A stretch of 64,000 nt of DNA from Athripsodes cinereus (lineage: Eukaryota; Arthropoda; Insecta; Trichoptera; Leptoceridae): positions 33,147,237 to 33,211,236 of the forward strand of contig OX388307.1 in the NCBI GenBank assembly GCA_947579605.1. Reading direction: 5' to 3'. A program made the translations under genes and the position numbers. Positions 25,178 to 37,800 of this stretch are shown here, in pieces (the stretch's first letter is position 1; each line of letters starts with the position of its first letter). The notes beneath the pieces are model-generated. The model was given only the letters and a program-made list of their open reading frames with translations. It had not been told where the DNA came from and searched no databases.

Positions 25178-26320
25178 CAGGTCAAATCTCGGTGTAACGA
25201 ATACCGAAGTAACGAAATTTCCAGTATAACGAATCTATAATTTGTCCCCGAGAAATTTCCATACAAAATGTACTGAACCAAAATTCATTATAACGAAGAC
25301 CGATCTCAGTATAACGAAGTTTTTGTCTCAGTGCTTTAGAATTTACTTCTAAATTAACTCAAAAATGTTGTGGAATTTGTTTATTCTTGACTTCTGGTGA
25401 CATAACACGTGTTTGTAAGTGATTGCATCACATATGGTTTACAAGTGTTCCTCTTGTTTATTTCGTTTTATTGTCTATTGCCCATCTTTATTTCGCTGAT
25501 TGTAAAACTTTACATTGCACTGTGTCCTGTTGTGTTTGTTCTACATTTCGGTGATTTTAAACTTTTTTTGAAAAACATTTTACGTTACATCATTTTTGTG
25601 TTTTTTTTGTCTTTATTAAAATGGAACAAAAACGACGACAATTCGCTCTGAAGGAGAAAGTAAGCATTTTGGAGGAGATAGAAGATGCTTTTTAAAATAT
25701 TTCAAAGTTGGAGGAATACATTTTTAAAGCCGCTACAGAAAATTCTAAACAAACTAAAATATCAAATTTTTTTGTCAAAAAATAATAATCTTCTGGTGTT
25801 TTTGTACACTTTTTTATATTTACATATTTTTTTTATTTTAAATCATTTCGCCATGTTGAGTATGTATGCAAAAAATATACTTTTTAAATAAATCTATGTA
25901 TCACAGTTTGAAGATCGCTGTTTTATTTGTTTTCTGTCCAGTAACAAAGATTTTTTTATGATAGGAACACGACACCCTCAGCAGGTACAAAGGGTGTTCT
26001 ATACTTCAGCATTAGTAGGAAAGAGACCATTATCATCTTAATGATGTGGAGTGAGACAGCATAATATTATTGTTGTTGTAATTATTAATGTTGCGCAAAA
26101 AATGTATCGCGCTAAAGTCTAGTATGTATTTGTCCTGCTATAGGTTCCTAGATATTATTCAAGCTGGAATATCGGACATCCTGTTACCATTATTTTGACT
26201 CAGGAGTACACTTGTGTATGTTTGGGTGTCATAATTCTATGAATTCGGTATAACGAATTTTCAGTATAACGAAATGTTTTGTTCAGTCCCGTGAGCTTCG
26301 TTATATCGAGATTTGACCTG
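25178..26320 (+). mobile_element. Deleted pogo/Tigger-type Tc1-mariner element
   Basis: TA flanks both ends (25176-25177 and 26321-26322). The termini CAGGTCAAATCTCGGTGTAA and the inverted partner ending ATCGAGATTTGACCTG are pogo-like. Subterminal repeats of TATAACGAA occur near both ends. At 25621-25700 on the plus strand a short frame reads MEQKRRQFALKEKVSILEE, the start of a CENP-B/pogo N-terminal helix-turn-helix, and then stops. The DDE domain is missing. Confidence 0.85.
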
Positions 26321-26322
26321 TA

Positions 26323-26358
26323 CTATACATACACACACACACATATATATATATATAT
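26323..26358. repeat. (AC)n/(AT)n microsatellite
   Basis: A dinucleotide run just outside the right end of the pogo-like element: ACACAC repeats followed by ATATAT repeats. Confidence 0.8.
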
Positions 26359-26938
26359 AGTACAATGGAACAAATCTATGAATTATAATGCCGATTTTTG
26401 CAGTCTATAAAAGTTTGTTCATTGCTTTTTAAATTATCACTCACATTTTATTATGTAATTAATGTTTCTAAATCTAAACCTTGGAAATTTGGGGCAACAG
26501 ATAGGTAATTAATGAGTTTTGTTTATGCAGATATATACCACTAATATAATCAGACGGAAGTTAGGTATGTAAGATAGGTAAGTATGTATCACAAAACACT
26601 AGTAAATATTACATTTGTCTATGGTAACATTGCCCCAAAAATACAATCTCATAATGAAATAATCATATAAAATAATAAATATTATTTTTACATAAAACTT
26701 AATATTAAATGTACCTATCACGTAATAATGTTTAGGCAAATGATTGCTACGATTCAAGTAGAAAGTATTATTTATATACATACGCAGTAAGTCACCAGGG
26801 ACTAGCAGAGTGGCTCCACACACAGTAGAGGGTGTGAGGTACCTGCTTTGGAAGCAATAGTTTTATATAATATAATGTGTACAAGACAAATAAAATATGA
26901 GATAATATAAATAGCTTTACACACTGTGAGGGACGAGT

Positions 26939-26963
26939 ATGTGTGTGTGTGTGTGTGTGTGTG
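26939..26963. repeat. (TG)n microsatellite
   Basis: An uninterrupted GT/TG dinucleotide run of about 12 units. Confidence 0.85.
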
Positions 26964-27853
26964 GGGCATTGGGTACTATAATAGTGATTTACTTTAACAT
27001 TCTTTGATATAGTCCCAAAGCAACGCACACATTTACAAATTAAAGCAAATATATACTAATCTCTGAGTAGTACAAAAAATAAAATAAATTTTCATGTATA
27101 TAATAAACTTTATAAATACTTATATTGTGAAGATATAAAGGGCTCAGCTTCATTTACATATACGAATAACACACATATACTTGCACTATGGGATTGAATA
27201 GTTAAAATATCTATCTTACATCTACTAAGTACAAAAGTGCATTGTAACCAGCACATTGTGTCCAGCACAATGGGTTCCACTGGTGTCAAATTCAAACAAA
27301 TACAAAGTAATGACACAACACAATTGAAAAACAATAATAACGGGATTCATCCCATCAGACCTAAGGGGCCGGAGTGAATCCCGATACATTTAGAAAGTGT
27401 AAAAAATACAGTCGATTAAGTACAGGTGTCAATATCTTCTGAATTGTAATTTTAAATATTCAATTGAGAAATAAAGTAAAAATATCAATTAAATCAGACA
27501 TCTCCCATATTGGTCCCAAAATGTCAACTTTTCAATATGAAACAGTTATACAAATTTATGAAAATAGATGAGATACATTTTTTCACCCACATGTGCAAGC
27601 ATAGTTGTAGAGATTAGTAGAACTAGAAGTAAGAAGATAAATACGAGTATTTTAACAATAGCTTAGATATATTTCACAAACCAGTGGAAACATGTAAGAA
27701 AACCAATACATATATACATTAATCTTCTTCTACCTTAAGCCTAAGTAGTCACTGGGCATTTAATAGTTTATAGTGTTACTAAAGAGTCAGTGAAAAAATA
27801 TCATATATATATATATATATGTAGCTATAGATATATAATAGAATAGAATATTC

Positions 27854-27877
27854 AGTAAGGTAAGGTAAGGTAAGGTA
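27854..27877. repeat. (GGTAA)n short tandem repeat
   Basis: Four to five tandem copies of the pentamer GTAAG. Confidence 0.8.
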
Positions 27878-28899
27878 CACTGGCTACAACTAGGCATATT
27901 AGTTGATTAGTTACATACTAAAAGTCATCTAAATAAAATATAATGCATAATATTATTTAATTCCTACACATACATACTTATTGTGATTCAATCAAATTTA
28001 AAATGAACTGGCCACAGTTACATAAATAACATACATACATACATAAATATATACGCACACATTATACAGTGTGTAGAAAGAATACTATACAGATATCACA
28101 TTTGTATTGATTTGTGAACAGTTAGAAGACCTCTTCCTCTATCTAACTGATTAAAGTATAAAAAATATATTACATCTACATACAATAATGAATGATTTCA
28201 TCATTTATGAGGTTCATAAGATACATATAATAAAATAATACAAATAAAGGAGAAAAACAAGATTAATATGGCAAAACAAACAAACAGATCAATGGATAAT
28301 TTCAATGTACATACGTATGTATTATTAAGTACAACACAGGGTTGGAAAAATGTCAAGATCATAAAAAGTTGTTAGTCCGCTGACTACTATGTGAGATTCT
28401 AATTCATAAATATTATCACATAAAGAGAAAAACTCAGCAGATTAGTGTACACTGCTGCACAGGTAAACTGTTACAAGTATAATAATGAATGTCAAGTGAT
28501 TACTTTGTAATACATAGTAGTCATATAAATGCACTAGCATAAATACCTTGTGGTCAAATAAATATGTATCTGTTAATTATATTTACAAGTGTGTACATAT
28601 TGCACATGGACTACAATAAATGTATATATCATCAAATAATGTAGTAAAGGATTTGTTAACATCATATAAGTTATGTGTCCACTGTCCATATGGCAATGTT
28701 AACAGTAGGTATACATACACAAACAACACAACATATGCTATTGCTTATGTACAAAGTAGTGTTAGGGCAGTAGAAAATAGAAACAATACAAGGCATTACA
28801 TCACAGGATGTAGACACGCATGTATAATAAATAACAATAATATAATAGTAAGTAGAATTATATATAGAGATATAAATGTATATAGGTATTGTCATGGAT

Positions 28900-31800
28900 T
28901 CAATGAGTCTCTTCAGTTGCTGTGAGATGTGATGCCACCAGATTCAAAGGTCCATCCTCACACTCTACTCCTCCCATCTGCAACAACATATACAATATTA
29001 TATAATTATGTACATTCATTTATATTCTATATATGTAATGATAGTTTGCTTACTTTTTGTGCAATACATTAATTAACATTGAGTTTAATTGAGAATTATC
29101 CTTATACAAAGAGAAAGTCACTTTTTTAATGCATATTAATACATTTACTCTGGTCTGCACTACATGTATGCTATATATATGGTCAATTTTGTTGTATGAC
29201 TTGGAAACCTGGGGCTGTAGACAAACCGTACTTAGCGATCGACTACTGGTGAACTTTTCGACAATCTACCTACATGTACCATATAATTATGCATTATTGT
29301 TGCAGTTATTGTCGAAAATTCGTTTGTAGTCGATCGCTAAGTGTGTGTTTGTCTAGGGGGTCTGGACTCTAAAAGTACAGACTATGAATCATCCAAAAGT
29401 TTTGGAGTGGTTACACAAAAGAACGCTTCGTATACCATGGATGGATTTGATCACCAACTTATAGTATTGAGAAGAGAAAATTGCAAGAAACAATTACGGA
29501 TCAACAATGAAGTGTGTAAGATTGCATATCTGAATCATATCATAAGACAACCCTCATGGCCGTCCAATATAAGAGACTGAACTGGAGTGGAATATGTAGA
29601 AGCTCAATAAAGCACAAAGAGAAGAAGATATGTATGGTATGTATTGTATACTGACAGTGATGGTGTTGTTCCTCTGTTGATGTGCCTGCAGTGCCATTAG
29701 TAGATGTGGTTGTATAGTACGGCGCAGGGCTGCCAACATATCAGTGGTACCACTATTATTGCTGTCGTGATTGCCTTGGCTCCTCACTGTTGCATTTTCT
29801 TCCCGACATCTATTACTTTTGGATTCTAAACAACACAAAAATATTATTCTATTATGACTGCCCGATTTTCAACGCGGCAGAGACCCTTTTTTGTAACATC
29901 ATTATTACACTACAGCATTGGAGATGACATGGAATAATATGGTTATTCAATTGTCATAAGTCGATTGCATTCTAGGTTTCAGGTTTGTTTTCTCTTCATG
30001 TCCTGTTGCCGAATGTTAAAGGGGAATGAAGAGAAAAGTTGAATGTATTTAAAGTTGATAATAGGTTTGGGGTTAGTATGTAGGTACATAGTTAGAAGTT
30101 TATTTAGTATATTATATTTACTTCTGCCTGATTTGAGTGAGTCACGTGGTCTTCTCCTCCTGGTGTGTATAGTGTCCCTCCGCATGGCTGTGGGTCTGGC
30201 CACACCATGTAACTTGAAATACAGCCCACATGCATTGCACACCATATCACCTGAAAACGTAACATACCTACATCTCTAGTTTCACCCGACTAATTACTCT
30301 CACACATATAGAATTATTTCAAGTGGAACCATAAAACAAATAATTGATCTACTACATACTGATCTAAATGAATAATGAAATGAGTTTTACCATTAGCATC
30401 TCGTCTCCATATAGTTGTTGTTCTGGTGCCACAGTTATTGCATGCCAGGTCCACCCTCTGCTTGTGTGGTGGGCCCAAGGAGAGTGGCAGGGGTAGTGAC
30501 AGAGTTGATTGTGGAGGTGGAGAGCCCAGTGGAGGAGGGGAGCTGCCAGAGTCTGTGCACTGCAATATTCAAATGTAACTATGTACATCTACTAACTATT
30601 GCCTCACGCCACATCCCAAATGGGGTAGGCAGAGAGAACGGAACGCCATATAGAACTGTCCTTACATACTTCTACATTCTTATAGGATTGGCTTTAGGAT
30701 TCAACACAAATGCACTATAGCGTACCTGATCTGAGGAAGAATAGCGTTGTCTCCAGGTGGGTTCGGTTGTGTTGTTTGATGGGTCGTGTCCTGGTGTGGA
30801 ATTGTGAGAGGCAGCTGATGCTCTAGATGGGAAGCTTTGTTTTCTTCTTCCCGATTTGCCACCTGATCTGCCAACACTTTCTACTGAACCAGCCTGGAAA
30901 AAATATATAAATTACCATATGATAAATTAAATCATATTTGTGAACTATTTAAATAAAACCTTATACAGAAATCACATACTACAAATCTGGATTGGTAAAA
31001 AAATGCAGATTTGACCTAGGAAATAATTTATTATTATAAAGATAATGCTATGCATTTTTTACATGGGGAGATACTAATATTTACTTTATACTCTATACAT
31101 TTGTACTGATTCAATATGACATATCTGTAAAGGTTTGCATATGAAAAGTGTACATGACTCACTGGTGAGGAGCATCCATTGAGATTGGTGTTCTTGTGGT
31201 TTAAAGTTCCCTGCGTGACAGGAGACACCGTCATTCCAAGCCTCTTGCAGTTGATCAGTCTTCTCAACAGCTGTGTGGCTTCTCCTGAAATGCCTATAAA
31301 CATGCAACACACTATAAGTATTTTTTTCTTTTAATTTTTATAGAAAATAAAACTTAATCTAATAAAGATATTATGCATAAAAAAAACAATGACAATAAAA
31401 CAATAACTGGAGTATTGAGAGAAAAAATTAATTAAATTGATATAGAGTTGCTCTGAACAGTAGAAATTCTTATACTTCTTGTATTTACACATGATACTGT
31501 GCACTAGCGAATCCAGCAAAAATCTGTAGTCCCTGTAATACAGGAGAGACGATGGTCTTGGTTGGACTATGTTGTTGACCAAAGAGAGCATTAATCTTTC
31601 ACCCACAAGGGTCCTGACAGCCTCTTTCACAATACATCATTCCTATGACAATGACATCAGAGCGCTGGGAATGTCGTTGGAAGAGGTGCTTCGATTGGTG
31701 CAGAGAGGCTCCAAATGAGAGAGACTGGTTTCTGCTCTGTGCTTCCGAGAGGAGTGTTGAAGGGTAAAGTTAGTTAGTTATGTTCCTATTCAATGTGTAA

Positions 31801-34800
31801 ATTTATGCAAAAGTTTTGTGTCATTTCCAACACTTTTTTGTACAATTTTATGTTCTTTTATACTACTACTACTACTACTACTACACCATCACGGCATATC
31901 CCACAAGTGGGGCAGCCAGCAGACCAGCCGCATGTAGGAAACATGCAAGCCGTCCTCTCCGCGCCAATACAAAATCAAGACATTTAGGATGGGTGGCAAA
32001 CCTCATCGCTGAATTTAAGATGTTAAATGTCTTAATTTCTAGTCTTAATGTGTTCTTTTATTATCTCTGTTAAATAATGATGACATGCAAAAAGAATAAA
32101 TATGCACAGGTGTGAAAGGGTATCCACTGTATTGAATGAGTAAAGGAATTATATACCATTCTGTTCATGTATAGCCTGCCATATAGAGTCTCTCTCACTG
32201 TCTTCTCCATGTGGCGATGCCGGGGCCGACATTGTGTTCTCATCATTCTCATCTTCACACTGGAAGAAACAACCACAACACTATAAATTATATTAAATAT
32301 CATCATTATACATTTTAAATTGGTTACTATGATGATGTGCAGTGACGACATTATTACTATACAGCAATGTCTTTTAAGACTATAGAAGAATCTATATATA
32401 GGTTGATATTTGTGGTAAGATGAAATAATACACTATATACTTTATTTATAAATGCCATTGGGCACTTTGGATAGATTGATACAAATTTCATTAAGTATAT
32501 TGGAAGACGTTACATCTCTATTTCTTTATTTGATATGCAAAAATTTAATTTAAATTATGTTTTTGCTACACGTGAAATCATGTATTCATTAATGTATTAT
32601 AATTATATGTCCATTGAAAATTTTAATTTACTTGACTTTTTTCATTTCTTTCTTCTTTGTTTTTTATAACTAATATTTTATTCCATTTTATTTTGTAAGA
32701 ATTTGATTAATACCTATTTATTTATCGTAGACCTATTGTTTCCTATTGACTTCTTTTGTTTTGCATTATTTATTTTATTGACTATTGCTAATTAATTAAT
32801 TAAATCTAAATTTATACAAAAATGTATTTTCGACTGTTGCGTCTGTTTGTGCTTGTTGTTTATTATAGTGCAAGCACTTTAACACGTAAAAGGCTCACAC
32901 TATGTGCTCATGTAAATAAATAAATATTGTAAAAAAAATTTAAATAGTATCTAAGAGAAACATAAACAAAATTATATGTTCAAACAAAATAAAGTTCAAT
33001 AGCAGAGAAGACAGGTAGATCCACCCTTGATCTTTCAAACTTAGAATGCTATAAAAAAATCTGGGAATGAATAGATGGTTTTAACTGTATACTATTAAAA
33101 GGGGGACAACAATAAATGTCATAGGTTACATTGTATACAAGTTATAAATACATGGGGCACATGGAATATGCATCTGTCAGTGACACATATTTAAAAAGAT
33201 TAATTGAGATATACCTCTTGCTCTATATCCATCTGTAACCTTTCAGGATCAGATCCACTGCTGCTGCGACTTCCCTCGTCATACGCCAGAGACAGATCTC
33301 CACTCTCTATTATCTTGCTCCCCTCCTCTCGTCTACTATCATACCTATCACACTCGGGATCATTGCCAGATGAATTGGAATTGATTGCGATATCTAGTTT
33401 GATCTTGTTTCCAGTAGATAGATCGATTTCTTTGTCATTGTCAGCGCACTCCGGTAGATACACACTTTTGTCACTGTAGTGAATATCCGGCTGATGACTG
33501 AGTTCCTGGCTGGCATGTTGCTGGTAGTAGTAATCTTCTTCATGTTGTGATTCGGGAGATGTCTTCATTGTAGCATCTTCCAGACGTTGCGCCACTGCCT
33601 TATCAAATAATATATCTAACAATGGATTACAATGCATACTATCACCTGTTCTATCTATATTTACGCCACTGACACTATTAAAAATAATTTGGGGTTCGTT
33701 TTCATTTTTTATCACAGCAAATTTGTTGGGGTCATGGTTCTTTATTTGTAGCAGGGCGGCTGCAGCCTCTCTACTCTCCAGATTCTTCATTTCATCCGTG
33801 GAGTCTGGTAGGTCACACTCCGACACAGTCTCATACTTTACAATGCTATCCCTGGGGCTGGGACATTCTGATATGGAGGGGATCAGCTCCTCTAGGGTAG
33901 TAGTAGATTGCTGCAATACCTCCTGGAAACATTGTACACATTATTATTGTTATGTTAATTCATTGCTTCTTAACATCAGCTTTGTATAGCTTTCCTCTGA
34001 CATAGCAAAATCAGGCTGAGTTAAATTGATATCAAATCTAAACACAAAAATAGTGATAAGAAGTACATTTAGTGCTATGTATGTATAATATCTTTCTGAT
34101 ATCTATATTAGGCACACAATCATTGGGAAGGTATGATAATACAAACAATAGAGATAACACTGATACAAGCCGAGTGCGTGATAACATATTGCCGTATTAA
34201 TATTATCTTTTTTAATGGCTGCTATAGTGTAAGAGCGAAACAATTTACAATAAAAACAATTCAAGGTACTGAATACATTAACCAGTTCTTATTTTCAGAG
34301 TATTTGGATAGTTTTTCGTGTTCACTAGCATGCATTTAGTGTGATTAAGAAATTTGTAGTTCTAGTGTCCAATGAATTGACCAAGACTATATTATACATT
34401 GATATTTTCAGTGTTTTTATTTTTGCTATTCTAGATAATTGCGTAATCCTACAGATAAATTGAAATACAAGTAAATATCAAGACAAATGTCCTTGTTAAA
34501 TTTGTAATTAATTAAAGTAAATAATGAGAATGAAGTTTCCAAACAAGTTGCGTATGGTACTCATGTTGGTGGGAATGTTTGGTCTCAGTGTGAGTGGCAC
34601 TACTGCTGACGATTTGTGTTCAGTGTGTTCTTGCAGAGATGGTGATGATTCCATGATAATCAATTGTGATGGAGTGCCTCTTCAACAATCTCCCAATAAG
34701 TGGCCACAGGAATTTGTAAATGATGTTACATGTAAAGGTTAGTAAGTATCTCAAGTAATACGACTAGGTATACACACACACACACACACACATTTTCCAA

Positions 34801-37800
34801 AAAAATTACATACAAACTAGAGATAACAGTCACCACTTCCACACTAAAGGATCAAACACCACTTATTCAAATACTTGCATATACTTTTTGCTTCCGTCAC
34901 TGTCATACAATTCCTCATGCATGCTTTCTTCGACGTAACTGGTTTATGTGATCTTTCCAATGTAATACTCGGACGGCTCTGGACATCATACCTCTCAGTC
35001 ATATATGTATTGTTAATCAAGATAATTAAAAATTTGAGTATAAAATTTTAATATAATTTCGTTTAATTATTTGATATATTAAATCTTAAAAAGGAATTAT
35101 TTCCCATGAGGATGTGTTTGACAGAACTAAGTGGCGTAACCAAACAAGAAAGGCAGACCCCACCACCATGTGGGACTAATAATTGCCCAAGGAGAAGAAG
35201 AAGAATCTTAAAAAGGAAATATTTTTTTTGTATATTTTTGAAAGTTCAGAAGTAATAATTGAGTATCATAAAGACCATGGTCCGAACCAAATGGATATTC
35301 AAAGGAAACATGATCCAGAATCTCAATAAAATAACTTATCAGTATTCTCTATTGGTAATACCAAACCCGTGAAGGTGAGAAGGCACAATACAATTTTTAT
35401 TATTAAGGTCAGATTTGTAGCCATAAATTACCATCAACAAAATCCCATCTTTCACTCCACAATCTTCATTTATTACGCACTCCATCTTTGAGACTTTTAC
35501 CACACAGTAACGAATGCAATAACAAAACTTTATATAAATTAACAATAATGTGACTTCATAAAACACAGTCTAGTGAATATCTAAAAAAAGAAGATTAATA
35601 TCGCTTGTACTAAAGTCAAGCAATATGTTTGCAGTGGAAAACCATAGGTTTGCAATGGAATATGATTAAAAATCTGAATCTATATCAACAGGCTATTATT
35701 TGAATTATTCTCATAAGTTCAGTAGGGTTACCCTTGACAAAATCAAAATATGATCTCAATCTTAATCATACGACGCGCAAAGTGACTATTGGTCAAAATA
35801 GTGCATACCAATCTTGCAGTAGCAGTAGCATTGACCATAGTCCCTTCGCGTGTCATATGATTAAGATCAAGACTAGATTAAGATTGTGTCAAGAGTAACC
35901 CTGCAGAATGGATTACAGTAATAATGGAATGAAACTTAAATAATGAAAATAATTAGGTAATTAAAAATATGTAAATATACAAAACTATTAACAAGTGTGT
36001 GTTTGCAACTACTACTACGTATGTACTAAATAGCATTTAAAATATTGCCAATAAAGCGATACTGATTTTTTTAAATTACTTAACACATGACTCATTACAT
36101 TTTTTTTCAGAGAAACCATTGACAATAATATTCAAGTCCAATAACATGACCAAATTGGAACGACTTCCTATACTGAGATGCGGGAGGATTTCTTTATTCA
36201 TCATAAACAATGACATAAAGGAGATAGCCTACGCAGCATTCAAGGATATGAAGAATATGTATTACTTGTCTTTACGTCAAAATCAACTTATCAGTGAGTA
36301 GTCCACCCGAGTAATTGGATTCTCACTTATTGTGTTCATAAAATTGATGTAAAATAGCTGCTCTCTGCTAAGATTTATGAAAGTGTACGGTTGTCTCTAT
36401 GTTAATTGAAAGAATTAACGATTTTATAGGTGACTCGGTGCGTGGAGATGTGTTCAGAGGTGCTTACAATGACCGGCTGTATGAGCCGCTGGATGTGCAA
36501 GTATTACATTTGGAGGATAACAAGTTACATTCTCTCAGCAATAAGATGTTCGACCACACTCCATATTTGAAACATCTCTACTTGGCCAACAATCCATTGG
36601 AGATGTTGGACTCCATTACAACAGCCTCTCTGTCTACTCTACATAAGCTAGAGGTGTGGTAAATATTATTCAATAAACAAAATACATAAACGAGTAAATA
36701 AAATATTTTTCGTTATGTGTCCATATTTCAGACACTAGATCTATCATACACAGGAATAAGTATGTTGCCCGATCAGATGATGAAGAATTTGAAGCAACTG
36801 AAAGACCTAAGGTTATCAGGGAATAAGTTTACTACAGTACCAGAGAGTTTAGCATATGTAGGACCAACACTGAGAAAGTTTGTTTTTGATAAGAATACAA
36901 TTGAAGAACTGAATGACAACAGTTTTTTAGGTATAAATAAATGTTTATATAATAAAAATAATTCGATTAAGTACGAGTATGTAGGGTATCAAAAAATTTA
37001 ACTTTTTAAACATTGCTAAAAATAATAAAAAAACATTCCGAACTTCAAAAAATTATCACATAATTTTTTTTTTATCTGAACACGTACTTTATGTTTGTGA
37101 AGCTCAACTAAAAAAGAAGCAAATTTTTGAAGCCTGCAAAGACACTACTCTCTGTGACAATCCCAATTTTTCTTATCGGATATGATCTTGTAATTACCTT
37201 GAATAATACCTTCAGATGGTTTTTATATAGGACTATGGAGACTGGAATCTTTAGAAATAGGAGCGATGGATACACTGACTAAAGTAAAGGCCGACACTTT
37301 TGGTCAACTGGTCAGCTTAAAAATGTTGCATCTGTGCCACAACAAGAATCTGAAGGAAATAGATCACAATGCTTTCCAAAATCTCAGGGACAAATGGGTA
37401 CTGCGAGAGGTAAATAATACCTACATTAATATTTTTATTTCATAATATACTTTTTTTAATTTCGATAATAAAAACACTGTTAACTTTCACTTGATTGTTG
37501 TATTATAATTAAAAGCTTTTCGGACATACGTACATCTTCAGTAATAATCAACTTACACCTGAACTTCAGTGTCGTGAAAGGGGGTTTGCCGGCATCTGGG
37601 ATCAAACTGCGCATCTCTTGTGCATGAGGCCAAGATTCTACCTCTAGGCTACTAACGAACTCGAAGATAATATGTATCTACAAATATTTATCTCACCATA
37701 TAACTAGTTATAAGAGTAGCAACCAACAGAACAATACAAACAACATTCCTTATTGCATCATTAATATGTATGTTGAAGTATTGACAGAAAAGTATAATAA

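Larger units (their letters stand above)
18687..28899. other. Long AT-rich intergenic region / probable 3' UTR, no gene recognised
   Basis: About 10 kb between WDR3 and the ZAD-GATA stop codon contains no frame with a recognisable domain. It holds the MITE at 21811-22475, the pogo-like element at 25178-26320 and several simple repeats. Part of the right-hand side is likely the 3' UTR of the minus-strand ZAD-GATA gene. Its length cannot be set from sequence alone. Confidence 0.5.

Noticed and set aside
26939..26963. Functional Z-DNA/regulatory (TG)n tract
   Set aside because: A short microsatellite with no supporting context.
33204..33479. Leucine/serine-rich plus-strand frame of 91 codons
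   Set aside because: It is the antisense shadow of ZAD-GATA exon 3.
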